64,000 nucleotides of DNA from Euptelea pleiosperma (taxonomy: Eukaryota > Streptophyta > Magnoliopsida > Ranunculales > Eupteleaceae). The stretch covers positions 23,195,913 to 23,259,912 of the forward strand of contig CM068547.1 in assembly GCA_035048495.1 (NCBI GenBank), given 5' to 3'. Both the position numbers and the translations under genes were made by a program. Below, one piece after another: positions 19,724 to 32,439 of this stretch (its first letter is position 1; every line of letters begins with the position of its first letter). The notes under the pieces are model-generated. The model had not been told where the DNA came from, did no database searches, and saw only the letters and a program-made list of their open reading frames with translations.

Positions 19724-21390
19724 TGAAATAACCACCGGTCCATTCTCTTTAATCCAATATACTTAGAAGGGGGGTTGATTAAGTATTTAAAATTAATTAT
19801 ACCTACATAGTTTTACTGGTCTATAGTAGGGGAACAAAATTGCATGCCTTAGTTATTTGAACAAGGATTAACACAACCTACTTAAATCGAATATACATCT
19901 GTGGTATATTTTATTTTCATCGTTTGGTCTAATCAAGATAGATAGCGGAATACAAACAAACAATCACACAAGACAAGAGATTTTTACGTGAAAACCTTAT
20001 CTAAGAAAAAACCATGGGACCACATCCAGACAGAAAGTATCACTAACTGAAAAGTTAAACGAAACGAAGATTACCTACGCAGTACCGTTGCAAATACAGC
20101 TTCCAACCTTAGCCAAGGCCTATTGCCAATGCATCCACGTCCTCTGAATCAACACTACGAATCTACGCGCGCCCTTCCAGCTAAAAATCCTTGTCCACTT
20201 GTTCAGTTTGGTGCACCCCAAACCTAGCATCGATCGGCTGCTCCGATCTTAGTTCTCAACACTCCAGCCTTTGCCGAAGGTGAAGGATTCAGTACACCCT
20301 AAACCCTAGGTTGCTCAAAGGTGTTGAGTCACACTGATACACTCAGGCTATTAGGTCGAATATCTAAGTGGAAGACCTAAGCCGAGGAATGGATCAAGCA
20401 CTAGGCTTTGATCAAGAAGAGGAACAAGCTCAAAAGATGTGAATGAGATAACAAGCTTCTTGCTCTTTGAATGGACACTCTAAAATAACATTTTCTTCTC
20501 TCTCTTAAAGTATTGTGTCACTCTGTGTGTATTTAGAGTAGGTATAGAAGTGTTGTATTTATAAAATTCGTGACTCTTAGTCTTGTAGAACGTGGGAGAG
20601 TGGAACCAAGAATTTTGGATCTGAGAAATACTCAGATCGTGCTAAGTCCAATCGATTGTACTCTGGGTCCAATCGATTGGGCTATGTCCAATCGATTGGT
20701 TTTGGTGTCCAATCGATTGGCCTCAAATAAGTTTCTGTCCCGAAGGCTCCAATCAATTGGTCTTAAATAAGTTTCTGTCCCAAAGGCTCCAATCGATTTT
20801 ACAGAGGTCTCCAATCGATTGGGCTATGATCATGTTCTGTCTTGTAGACTCCAATCGATTTTACAAATGTGTCCAATCGATTGGGCTTTGATCATGTTCT
20901 GCCTCGTAGCCTCCAATTGATTTTACAGAGGTCTCTAATCGATTGGGCATTTATCATGTTCTGCCTCGTAGCTTCCAATCGATTTTACAGAGTCCTCCAA
21001 TCGATTGGCTATGTCCAATCGATTGGACAAGTTCCAATCGATCAGATTCTCCCATAAGTCAATATCTTTGACTAAGACTCTGGTTTGTCCAATGACTAGG
21101 TTTGACCATTATATTTTATTCATTTTAAACCTATTCCTATGGCCACTAAGTCACTTACCTTCCTAATCGAGCGTACACGATCTATAATTGACAAATGAGC
21201 AGTTACTCAGATGACTCATGTCGTCAACTGTCTGATTCTTGTTGTCTTTGTCTTCTAGTCTTCACATAGTCAGCGAAATATGCGTACCACGACATCTTCA
21301 CACTGCACTGGTGCTCATAGGAACAGTTACAAGGATGTTTTTATGTCAAACAGAATCTTTGCCAAATTCAATTTGAAAATATTCCTTACA
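19724..21390 (-). repeat. 3' LTR of copia B
   Basis: On the plus strand it starts TGAAATAACC and ends ATTCCTTACA. It contains the CAATCGATTGG array at about 20640-21060, with a 62-bp tandem unit whose CCAATCGATTTTAC word (with variants) recurs at 20789, 20851, 20913 and 20975. Confidence 0.92.
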
Positions 21391-22773
21391 ATCTCCCCTT
21401 TGGCAATTCCATGACAAAAAATATTTAATCATAAAGATAAACAAAAATTAATTACAATCCCACCATTTTATATGATTCACTTACTATCTCACACTCTCTC
21501 GGAGATAATCGAACAAATAATGGAATAGCTTTTGATCTATTCCCTGCACATTCTACAAACAATACATACCATGTAATATCATCGGCAATCAATAAATCAG
21601 TAAAATGCAGTGAGTTAAAAATGCACATCATAAGTAGAGAAATTGAAAAAGTAATGTAAACAATTTTTCTCCCCCTATCTCATGCAACTACTCAATTTTA
21701 CCTCTATGATTTTCAAATCACTAGAAAGTCAACAACAATAATCTTCAAATTATAAAAGATCTTGCCAATAGTTGGAACCTTGGAGAGTCGTGACATGAAT
21801 AACAATTAAGATGAAATTATTTCTAGAAAAAAATTTTATAAGAAAAATATGAATGCTTATTAAAACTTGGTTGATTAGTACTAACTTAGAATAACCCAAA
21901 ATATTGAACTCAAGTAAGATATCATTTCAACTCGATCATGAGATAGATAAAAATTTTTATTTATCAGTTAGGCCAAAAATATTAAGTCATTGAAAGTAAT
22001 AAAATCATTGCTCTTGAGAACCAGTAGTGAATAATGTGCTGACATCATAATCAAAACAAGATAAGATAAGTAATTTCAGTAAAACTTTTAGAAATCAAAT
22101 TCTAGAAATCTCAGAGGTATCCTGTACCTAGATATGAAATCCTAATTAGAGCTATTAAGGGTTCTCACACACACTCTTGTATAAGGGTATTTGCTAATGG
22201 ATAAGAATTTTTTCTAGCAAATTGGCTGTATTTTACACCCTTTTTATTCACTTTGAATATAGGTAGTTTTCACTCTCCCTGTAGGTAGCCCTTTTCTGCA
22301 ACAATAAGAATCAGATTACGATTTCAACCAGGGCCATACAGATGACTTTCACTCTAATTTTTTTGAAGGTAGCTATTTCCTTAGAACAATAACTCACATT
22401 GGGGGGCTAACAGTCGACTATAGTGCAGTTTTGAAATCAACTGAAGGCAAGAACACTGCTAATTTGAAGTCATATCTAGTAGATGTTTATTCCTTATTCT
22501 AAAATAAGTACTAGAAATAATACTGAAATCATATCTATTCCTGAAGAAAAGTCAGTCAGTGTGTAGTGTGTGAAACATACTTTTATAGATAATTTTATCC
22601 ACTGACTAAGACAGGATATAATGGACTAATCATTACAAATAATGAAAATTATGTATATCATCATGATATGATCTTGATAGTACCTATGTCAAGCTGAATT
22701 TAGATCATTCAAAATCAATTCTAATCAACCAGACTACCATGAATGCAAAAAAAAAACAACACCAAGTACAAGA
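21391..22773 (-). other. Copia B 3' internal non-coding region with polypurine tract
   Basis: Lies between the RNase H stop and the 3' LTR. On the minus strand it ends in GCCAAAGGGGAGAT, the polypurine tract, next to the LTR. A block near 22300-22400 (AGAGTGAAAGTCATCTGTATGGCC) is conserved at 30870-30960 and, reverse-strand, at 44670-44780, so it is a family trait. Unlike A, no extra reading frame is seen here. Confidence 0.7.
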
Positions 22774-25400
22774 TCAATCAATCAAACTAATACCGATAGA
22801 TTTACGAAGAAACTTGAATCTAATGACATCAAGAGGTTTTAAAAAAATATCAGCTAATTGATTTTCTGTAGCGACATGATCTAAGGTGATAATTTTTTCT
22901 TCAAAAAGATCTCTAATAAAATGATAACGAATGTCAATATGTTTAGTTCTAGAATATTGAACAAGGTTTTTCGATATATTTATAGCACTCGTATTATCAC
23001 AATAGATAGTCATCAATCGTTGGTTGATCCCATAATATGTTAACATCTGCTTCATCCATAGCAGTTGAGTACAACAGCTGCCCGCTGTAATATACCCGGC
23101 TTCAACAATAGATAAAGAAATACAATTATGTTTTTTGCTTTGCCAACTAACAGGACTGCTACCAATAGAAAAACATCCACCATTGGTGCTTTTTCTATCA
23201 TCAACATTTTCAGCCCAATCAGCATCAAAATATCCTACTATCAAATGAATACCAAAAATAATAATTCTTTGGAATTAGCTTGAAATCTAGCACATGCACC
23301 CACACTAAAAGAAATATCATGACGACTAGCAATGAGATATAGTAAGCAATGAGAAATACAATATCATCAATATAAATTTAAGCAATCACATAAATTCTCT
23401 GAACAGTTTTAACAAATAAGGTCTTGTCCACTTCTCATTTGATGAAACCTTAATGAAGCAGAAAAGTAGTCAATCTCTCATACCAAGCCCTGAGAGTTTG
23501 TTTTAAGCCATACAAGGCCTTTTTGAGACGATAAACTTGATTAGGAAATTTTGGATCCTCAAACCCTTTGGGTTGTTCCACATAAACTTTTTCTTGAAGA
23601 ACACCATTTAAGAAAATACTCTTGACATCCATCTGAAAAAGTTTAAATTTAAGATGACATGCAATAGCAAACAAGATATGAATAGATTTCAATCTAGCAA
23701 TAGGGGCAAAAGTTTCATTAAAATCAATACCTTCAATTTGAGTATAGTCTTGAGCTATAAGCTTGACTTTATTTCTGACAACAATTCCATTCTCATCAGA
23801 TTTGTTTTTGAAAATCCATTTAGTGCCAATAACATTAGTATCTTTAGGTCTGGGCACTAAATATCAAACATCGTTTCTAGTAAATTGGCTTAGTTCCTCC
23901 TGCATGGCACCAATCCAATTTTTATCAGTAAGAGTTTCAGAAATATTTTTTGGTTCAATCTGAGAAGTATAGTAAATAAAGTTAACAACATTTTCAATTT
24001 GTCTTCTAGTTTGAACTCTACTTCCTATCTCACTAATGATATCAACACTAGGATGATTTTTCTTAACCCAGAAGGGAAGAGATTTATCGGAGAATCACTA
24101 GTAGGAGTAATATGAGTGTCTTCAATACTATTACATATATCATTACAATTGTCATCCTGTGAAAAATTTTCTTCAATATTTAAATCACCAATAACCACAT
24201 TAATAGACACCATGATAGTTTTGGTTCTTTGATTAAGAACCCGATAAGCTCTACTATTTGTGGAATAACCCAAAAAATTCCTTCATCTCCTCTTTTGTCA
24301 AATTTTTTCAGAGATTCATATCTCTAAGAATATAGCATTTGCTCCAAAAAACCTTAAAATATTTGACATTTGGCTTATTACTCGACCATATTTCATTCGG
24401 AGTGTTTAAAGTTCCTAGTCTCAGATAAACTCTGTTGAAAGTATAACAAGCAGTAGTCACTGCTTCAGCCCATAAGTTTTGGGGTAAGTTTTTGCTGTGA
24501 AGCATCACCCGGGCCATTTCCTGTATCATCATATTCTTTCTTTATACCACTCATTCTGTTGTGGTATAATGGGTGCAGAAAATTCATGCTTAATGCCAAT
24601 GGCATCACAGTACTCAATAAGACAAGAATCTTCAAATTCTCCTCCATGGTTAATTCAGATCTTGATTATACTGTAGCCTTTTTCATTTTGAATTTTTTGA
24701 CATATCTTTTTACATTCTTCAAAAGCATTTGATTTTTGTCTAAGAAAAGTAATCCAGGTAAGTCTAGAATAATCTACCATGACCAAAATATATTTTTTTC
24801 CTCCCAAACTTTCAGTCGTCATAGGACCCATAAGATTCATGTGAATCAGATCAAACACTTTGGAGGTAGTACAATAATTTCCCTTTTTGTGAGAGCTTTT
24901 GATTTGTTTATCGATTTGGCAAGCCCCCCACAAATAATGCCAGTAGGTTTTCCCAATTTGGGCACATCTCTCACTAATTCTTTATTAGTGATTTTAACTA
25001 GGTCCTTTTGGTTCATGTGACCTAGTCTTTGGTGTCATAAGTCAAAATTATTTAATTTGGCAGAATTACAGATAATCTTGGGATTTTTACCAATAATATA
25101 ACAATTTTTGGAGGTTCTTGAACCTCTCATAACACATGTGCCAGATTCATCAATAACATCACATCCTTGGCTCGTGAATTTAATTGTGTGATTATTATCG
25201 CATATTTGACTTATGCTTAGAAGATTGGCTTTGAGTCCTTCAACACAGAGAACGTTATCAAGCTTAAGAACACCTGGAGCTTGAATACTTCCCCGACCAA
25301 TGACCTTTGCCATACTCCCATCCCCAAATGTTACACTCCCATCTTTATGATCTTCAATATGATAAAATATTAACTTGTCTCCAGTCATGTGCCTCAACAA
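22774..25400 (-). pseudogene. Copia B pol: protease end, integrase, reverse transcriptase, RNase H, broken
   Basis: In order on the minus strand: MTGDKLIFYHI and GLKANLLSISQICDN (protease/GAG-pre-integrase), GACQIDKQIKSSHKKG, MVDYSRLTWITFLRQKS (integrase core), VKYFKVFWSKCYILRD. The reverse transcriptase follows (NVIGTKWIFKNKSDENG, FNETFAPIARL, FQMDVKSIFLNG, KALYGLKQTLRAWYERL and YIDDIVF near 23360). About 100 residues are then missing before HDISFSVGACARFQANSKE and RNase H (GYFDADWAENVDDRKST, YCDNTSAI, KHIDIRYHFIRD). Multiple stops and frameshifts occur. Domain order is normal for Ty1/copia. Confidence 0.9.
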
Positions 25401-26122
25401 CTACTATCCAGATACCATTTGTTGTTCTCTGAAGCTTTGAAAGCCGAATGAATCATAAGAAATTTTTTATCATCCCTTCTCACCCAAATGGTTTTATACT
25501 TAGAAAGTGGTTTAACCATTTTTGCCATTTTTTTTGGAAAATAACGAATTTTACTCCTTTTGACATTTCTGGACCATTGATTTTTAGCAACATGATTATC
25601 ATATAGAGTTTTTCTCAATTGAGAAATTTTAAAAATTTTGCTCTTTAGTTCATTAGATTTCATGTATAACTCACTTAGTCTGGAATTATGATGACCAATA
25701 AATTCATCTTTTTTGAACTTTGTTGTCATACATCTTCCTGTAGAATGAGTGAGTTTTACATAATTCTTATGCTTACTAAGATGAGAATCAAAATTCATTG
25801 ATTTGACAATATCAAAATGTTTTATCAATTGATTCTCTAAAGACTTCTTGTTCTTTAAGCACTTTTGGAACTCATTTTCCAACACCTTGTTTTTCATTAG
25901 AAGCGATTTCTTTTCTTCTTCCCACTGTCTCCTTTCATCAGTGAGTTCAATATTCGCGAATTCTAATGAAACATTTATACAATCCATTTTTTCCATTTGT
26001 AAGGATAGAATTTTATTTTCTTTGATCAATCTAAGACTTTCCAAATATAGTTTCTCATAAACTATAGTTAGATGGTCTTCAGACAATGGAGATCTAGATG
26101 TATTTTTACATTCTCTTTGCAT
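25394..26122 (-). pseudogene. Copia B gag with the capsid core deleted
   Basis: A 242-codon frame beginning MQRECKNTSRSPLS, the same start as A gag. It then passes straight to EDHLTIVYEKLYLESLRLI and a long coiled-coil-like stretch, KTIWVRRDDKKF and KWYLDSSC, the protease active-site region (a D-S/T-G type motif altered to DSSC then stop). The capsid core and both zinc knuckles present in A are missing, yet the frame stays open, so the deletion was in frame. It cannot supply a normal capsid. Confidence 0.82.
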
Positions 26123-26198
26123 TTTGACAAATTAATGAAAATGGATTGGTTTTACAGGAATCTAAATTTGGGTGATTAAACCTTTAATAGAATAACCT

Positions 26199-26210
26199 GC
26201 TCTGATACCA
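26199..26210 (-). other. Primer-binding site of copia B
   Basis: Minus-strand TGGTATCAGAGC, two bases inside the 5' LTR end; exact complement of initiator Met tRNA. Confidence 0.93.
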
Positions 26211-26212
26211 AT

Positions 26213-27944
26213 TGAAATAACCATCGGTCCGTTCTCTTTAATCCAATATACCTAGAGGGGGGGTTGATTAGGTATTTAAAATTAATTATACCTACATAGT
26301 TTTACTGGTCTGTGGTAGGGGAACAAAATCACATGCCTTTGTTTTTTATCAAGGATTAACACAACCGACTTAAATCGAATATACCTTCGTTGTATATTTC
26401 TTTTTCATCATTTGGTCTAATCAAGATAGATAGTAGAATACAAACAAACAATCACACAAGACAAGAGATTTTTACGTGGAAACCTTATCCAAGAAAAAAC
26501 CACGGGACTATGTCAAGACGGAAAGTATCACTAACTGAAAAGTTAAACGAAACAAAGGTTACCTACGTAGCACTATTGCAAATACAGCTTCAAACCTTAG
26601 CCAAGGCCAACTGCTGATGCATCCACATCCTCTGAATCAACGCTACGAATCCACACGCGCCCTTTCAGCCAAGAAGCCTTGTCTGCTTGTTCAATTTGGT
26701 ACACCCCAAACCTAACGTCCATCGGCTGCTCCGATCTTAATTCTCAACACTCCAGCCTTTACCGAAGGTAAAGGATTCAGTACACCCTGAACCCTAGGTT
26801 GCTCAAAGGTGTTGAGTCACACTGGTACACTCAGGCTACTAGGTCGAATATCTAAGTGGAAGACCTAAGCTGAGGAATAGATCAAACACTTGGCTTTGAT
26901 CAAGAAGAGGAACAAGTTCACAAGAAGTGAATGAGATAGCAAACTTCTTGCTTTTCGAATAGACACTCTAAAATAAATATTTTCTTCTCTCTCTTGAAGT
27001 ATTGTGTCACTCTGTGTGTATTTAGAGAAGGTATAGAAGGGTTGTATTTATAGAATTCGTGACCTTTAGTCTTGTAGAACGTGGGAGAGTGGAACCAAGA
27101 ATTTTGGATCTGAGAAAGACTCAGATCGTGCTAAGTCCAATCGATTGTACTCTGGGTCCAATTGATTGGGCTATGTCCAATTGATTGGGTGTAATGTCCA
27201 ATCGATTGGCCTCAAATAAGTTTCTGTCCCGAAGGCTCCAGTCGATTTTACAAAGGTCTCCAATCGATTGGGCTATGATCATGTTCTGTCTCGTAGATTC
27301 CAATCGATTTTACAGAGGTCTCCAATCGATTGGGCTATGATCATGTTCTGTCTTGTAGACTCCAATCAATTTTATAGAGGTCTCTAATCGATTGGGCTAT
27401 GATCATGTTCTGTCTCGTAGACTCTAATCGATTTTATAGATGTGTCCAATCGATTGGGCTTTGATCATGTTCTGCCTCGTAGCCTCCAATCGATTTTATA
27501 GAGGTCTCCAATTGATTGGGCATTTATCATGTTCTGCCTCATAGCTTCCAATCGATTTTACAGAGTCCTACAATCGATTGGGATATGTCTAATTGATCGG
27601 ACTCTCCCATAAGTCAATATCTTTGACTAAGACTCGGGTTTGTCCAATGACTAGGTTTGACCATTATATTTTATTCATTTTAAACCTATTTCTATGGTCA
27701 CAAAGTCACTTACCTTCCTAATCGAGCGTACATGATCTATAACCGACAAATGAGCAGTTACTCAGATGACTCATGTCATCAACCGTCTGATTCTTGTTGT
27801 CTCTGTCTTCTAGTCTTCACGTAGTCGGCGAAGTATGCGTACCACGACATCTTCACACTACACTGATGCTCGTAGAAATGGTTACAAGAATGTTTTATGT
27901 CAAACAGAATCTTTGCCAAATTGAATATAAAAATATTCCTTACA
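26213..27944 (-). repeat. 5' LTR of copia B
   Basis: Pairs with 19724-21390. It is about 65 bp longer and has six rather than four copies of the 62-bp unit (about 27238, 27300, 27361, 27423, 27486, 27548). On the minus strand a TATA-like TCTATAAATACAACC lies at about 27040. The LTR ends in the sequence that adjoins the primer site. Confidence 0.92.
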
Positions 27945-28923
27945 TTTTTGATAAATCTAAAGAACATGCCAAACCTCATGAGAGAGGTAGCAAAAATGAA
28001 AGAACCCTAAGGGAAAGTCGCTCAAGCGATCCCCAATATTTTAAATGCCAAGGGTTTGGTCACTTTGTAAATATTTGCCTGAACAAAGAAGAATATAAAG
28101 GCAAGGCCAAAGCCTTTAATGTCACATGGGATGAGGAGTCAGAAAATCATACGGTTTGATAGTGAGAGTCCAAGATTGATGACTCTAATAGCTATGAAAA
28201 GACTGATAAGTATACATCTTTTGTTGCTTGATTTGATAGTGAGAATCCAAGAAAAATTATGATGAGAGTTTGGAAGACTCTTACAATGGGGACACGGATG
28301 ACTCGATAGTTGGTGTGAAAGAACTGTACAAGGAATTCATAAAGGAAAATAAAGTCTTATCTAACAGAGTTAAATATCTTGACTCTGAAAATGAAGCCTT
28401 ATTAAGTGACACTGAAAAATTAAAAGTGTCAATTTTGGATTTAGAACAAGAGAATGAGTCTCTGTTAAAAAGAAACAGGTCACTGGAATGTGAATTTTAA
28501 ACTTGTACGACACACAAGGAATCCCTTGAGAATGAGCTTCATAAAACTAAACGGGATGTGCCAGGATGCTTGTCAAGCTTTACAAAGCTTGATGAGATTT
28601 TACGAGTGGGGAAAGTCTATGGAAATAAACATGGTTTGGGTTACAAACCTAATCAAAATAAAGCGTCTACTTAAAGATGATTTTTGTTAAAGCAAAAATT
28701 ATCCCCACTCTGATCATTGATCAAGTCAAAATTGCCAAAAGCAATCATCCTTGTGCGTACTGCAAAAATTTGGGTCATGTGATTAGAGACTGTAATAAAT
28801 TGAGAAGAGGACACCAAAATTCCTTTAAGAAAAAGGTGAACTCAACTCAGAATGTGAAGAGTCAAAAACTTCCTATGAAGACAAATTATGAGCTAAATAA
28901 ATTGGATGTGTTGTCTAGGAAGA
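27945..28923 (+). pseudogene. Copia A gag, part 2 (nucleocapsid and coiled coil)
   Basis: Continues from 19723. The first zinc knuckle reads YFKCQGFGHFVNIC; the first cysteine is replaced by tyrosine (TAT for TGT). A charged coiled-coil-like stretch follows (ENKVLSNRVKYLDSENEALL, about 28340-28400), then, after a stop at 28498 and shifts, the second knuckle CAYCKNLGHVIRDC (about 28759-28800), which is intact. The frame is cut at 28923 by solo LTR C. Confidence 0.85.
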
Positions 28924-30117
28924 TGATAAGTCATCATTTTATTCATTTTTATCCCATTTTCCTTAGTTGATTATTAGAATTATCCTACATAAATCCTTAA
29001 ACTTACATGAAAAATAGGATATTCTCTTTTCACCAATTGTATATTAGATTTTTTTAATAATAGTCAATTACTTTATATTAATAATCTTATGTTATTAAGT
29101 ACCCGAGCCCAAGACTAAAGCGAGCATAAGTCCAAGCCCAAAAACTTATGTACAAAAGTCCAAATCTGAGCAAAATGGTGAATACATTGACGGGCTAAGA
29201 AGTTGAGCCAAGAAGTGGGTTAATGCAGTGGGCCAATGTAGTTGGTGAAGTTGGTGGACTAAGCATGGACTAAGGTGGTTGAGATTACAACAAAATGAAT
29301 GGTCCAGATTACAAAAGCATGAGGATGGCTTTCCAAAAATTAAATGATGGTTTTGGTTTTGAAATTTAAAAATGATGGAATGTTTAAGAAATAAATATCT
29401 TATCAAAAGAAAATTTCTTTTTGAAAAATAGAATAATCTTTCATTGGTTTTCAAAAGGAAGTTTTAAAATAATAAATTAGTGATTGATTCCATATTGAAA
29501 AATAAAAGATTTTATTGATTTTTAAAATGAAGTTTTAAAATAATAATTTGGTAAGTGATTCTATTGAGAAAAGAAAAATATATTTTATCTAATTATATCC
29601 ATCTTTGAAAATAATTTTTCTAAGAAAAGAAAGTCTCAATTCACTAAAGATGGAAAGAATGTTACACATCCCAGCCTATAAAAGGACATTTAATGGACGA
29701 TGAAATGAGTTCTTCTCTTGGTTGCTGTCTTCTGGATATATCTCTTGGCTACACACATTTCCTAGCTACAGTCTTCTATTGGCATCGGATCTCTTTTCTT
29801 TTTATTTATTTATTTCTTTTAGTCTTTTATTTGTTCTTCTTGTAATTTTTTTTTTTTTTGTTTAGTTTTGATTATCAAGTGTAATATTTTTCGGTCATTA
29901 GAGAGATTGACAACCTCTGTTTATGACCGGTAAAAACTCGTTCTCATAAATATAAGTTATAAAGTAGTATTTTTGTTAGAATTATTTTTGGTTGATAAAG
30001 TTAATTTTACCATTCTCACCCATTCTTGTAGTTCGACCCCGTATTTGCATTATACATAAATCGTTGATATGGCTTTTGCAGATTTGGGTTTTATTAGACA
30101 GTAAAATACAACGATCA
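28924..30117 (+). repeat. Solo LTR C inserted in copia A
   Basis: About 1.2 kb from TGATAAGTCATC to CAACGATCA with a TATA box (CCTATAAAAGGAC, about 29671) and CT-rich U5. No coding sequence. A-family gag sequence stands on both sides. Target duplication is unclear (GAAGA versus AGAAA). Confidence 0.7.
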
Positions 30118-30339
30118 AGAAAAATATTGTCCGTCAGAAGATGAAAGACCTAATTGAAGGGTCTAGAGTTTTGATCAAGGAGATTGAGTCCCTCGAGAAA
30201 AATAGACATCCTCGGAGTTTAACTCAAAAAAAGAGAGATCCTAAGAGAAATATTCAATCTACAAAAATCACATCTGTGTGGGTTAGAAATGATTCTCTAA
30301 AGGGAAATGTTCTGAATTGTTCTATCTTTGAGCAATGAG
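30118..30339 (+). pseudogene. Copia A gag, part 3
   Basis: Open frame RQKMKDLIEGSRVLI to KITSVWVRNDSLKGNVLNC, stop at 30337-30339. TSVWVRND corresponds to KTIWVRRDD in element B just upstream of the protease. The protease-to-RNase H region that should follow is absent. Confidence 0.72.
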
Positions 30340-30971
30340 CTCTTCATTCCTTCTTGATTTCCATTCTTATTCTTTGTGGAGGGATATTTTTTTTTCTTAG
30401 ATTTTATTTTCTTTATATTTTTTTTCTTTGCTTTTAAAGAATAAAAATTAAAAATTTTAGAAAATCAAAAGATTTAGTGTTAAGAAGAATGTTAAAGTTG
30501 TTAATTATTGTGAATTTTGATGAGCACTAATTTTGAGAACATTTAAGAAACTAGGACTTAACATTGTTAGTAAAGTTTTGTTAATCTCAGTATTATATAT
30601 TTTGATTATTATGATTGGTCAACTTTACTAGCTTGCATTAGGTGATTATTGATACAGTATATCTGATGTATCTTCACATGCACACTGATTATTACTAGTG
30701 GGTATCGATCTGATAGATGTGTGAGATCTTGTATTGTTGGAATTAGGAATAAACCTCTACTGACTATAACTTCAAGTTAGTAGTGTTCGTGCCTTCAATA
30801 GATTTTGAAGCTTCAATATAATCAACTATTGGCTTCTCAATGTGAGAGTTCATATATAAGAAAGCGCTACCTCCAAAAACTAGAGTGAAAGCCGTCTGTA
30901 TGGCCTTGTTTGAAATTGAAGTCTAATTCTTATTGCTGTAGAAAATGGCTACCTACGAGGAGTGTGAAAGC
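30340..30971 (+). other. Copia A 3' internal non-coding segment after loss of pol
   Basis: The block at 30870-30960 matches the post-RNase H region of B, so the whole of pol has been deleted between about 30339 and here. It joins LTR D at about 30972 without a polypurine tract. Confidence 0.65.
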
Positions 30972-32199
30972 TATAAAGAATATTTTCATATTCTAGTTTG
31001 GCAAAGATTTCGTGTGACATAAAACATTCATGTAACCTTACGTATGAGCACTAGTGTAATGTGAAAATGTCGTGGTGCAAATACTTCGTCGACTACGTGA
31101 AGACTAAAAGACAGAGACAGCAAGGATCAGACGGTTGACAACATGAGTCATTTGAGTAACTACCCATTTGTCAGTTATAGATTGTGTACGCTTTGTCATG
31201 CCTCGAATCCGGATACCCAGATACGACCCAAAAATTCGTGGATCGACCCGTACCCGAACCCAGAGGTGATCCATGAATGTCCCTTAGTGGTCCAATTAGG
31301 TCAATTAGACTACCAAGGTTTATTCCAAAACTAACTAAGTAAAAAAAAGTCTAGATCTAGAAAACAAATAATTAAAATAATTCATAATTCAAATAATTCA
31401 ATTAATCAACTAAATGTGGAGAGAATGAGGTGAGAACATGATCTCAATCAAAGGCTTACCTGCATGTGAAAATAAATAAATAATGTTATAAAATAATCAA
31501 ATACAGCTTTCTAAAGTGTGGGATTGACTCCAAAATCCTCGTCGATCTCCTCGAGTACACCGGAGTTTTCAGTCTCAAAATCATCCCACGTACCCAGCTC
31601 CTCAAAATCTAAAAATGGTATCGGTGTAGCACCGTAAGCCGATGCCCAGTAATACAACAATGTGCATGGTATGATGTCATACTATACAAGTTTTCAACCA
31701 AGGTATGCATCTCAATCATATAATAAGGAGTCATGAATATGATGGTGAATGCAAGTGAGTACAGGATGCCAATGCAACTAATACCCATAACCACATAGGG
31801 TCTCAGTCTCCTTCCTGCACTGAGAGTGGTCTCATCGACCCATCTGCAGGATATAATAACGTCTGGGGCCTTTCACCTTAGGGTACTGAACCCTAATTAA
31901 TTGATAAAACCAATATAAACGTATATAATATACTTCAACCCCGTTCCCTTATTCACCCCATATATGAAATGACGTGATGATCATGGTATGACAACAATAT
32001 GGTACTAGGGTTACATGGCATAAACACACATGTATTTAACATTTAAATAAAAATATAAAATAAACACATGATCATCAAGAATAATAATATGGGAACGAAC
32101 TAGGGTTAAACAACATGAATAACATGTAAACGATCACCAAATATCACGATCAACATCGATGAATAATATAAATAAAAATTGCAAGAGAATCCAACACTC

Positions 32200-32310
32200 C
32201 ATGGTCGAACCTTATGAGGGATCCATGACACAAGGTTGAACCCTAAAGAGGGATCCAAGACACTTGGCCGAACCCTATGAGAGATTCAAGACACATGGGT
32301 CGGATCCCCA
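32200..32310. repeat. Short tandem repeat, about 33-bp unit
   Basis: Three to four units of a GAACCCTATGAGGGATCCA-type word followed by a GACAC spacer, within LTR E. Confidence 0.75.
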
Positions 32311-32439
32311 TGCATACATAGGTCAAACCATCTAGGGTTTAGTCAAACAACAAAGGCTAAACCCCTTTATAGTTAATCATCATGACCGAACCACTAAAGG
32401 TTCCCAACGCCATTAATCGTAAAAAATCCAAAAAATAGG

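Larger units (their letters stand above)
19724..27944 (-). mobile_element. Copia element B, complete structure, reverse strand, nested in A
   Basis: An 8.2-kb element with two LTRs, primer site, gag-pol and polypurine tract, all on the minus strand, inserted in the gag of its relative A. The flanking bases CTTTT (19719-19723) and TTTTT (27945-27949) are an imperfect 5-bp duplication. Both LTRs and internal sequence are recognisably the same family as A. The coding region carries stops, a gag deletion and an RT deletion, so it is non-autonomous. Confidence 0.92.

Noticed and set aside
20780..21010. Regularly spaced direct repeats resembling a CRISPR array
   Set aside because: Spacers are themselves repeated (62-bp tandem unit), and the array is part of a plant retrotransposon LTR present in two copies.
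22774..25400. Possible intact copia pol on the minus strand
   Set aside because: Multiple stops and frameshifts and a missing segment between YIDD and the RNase H domain.
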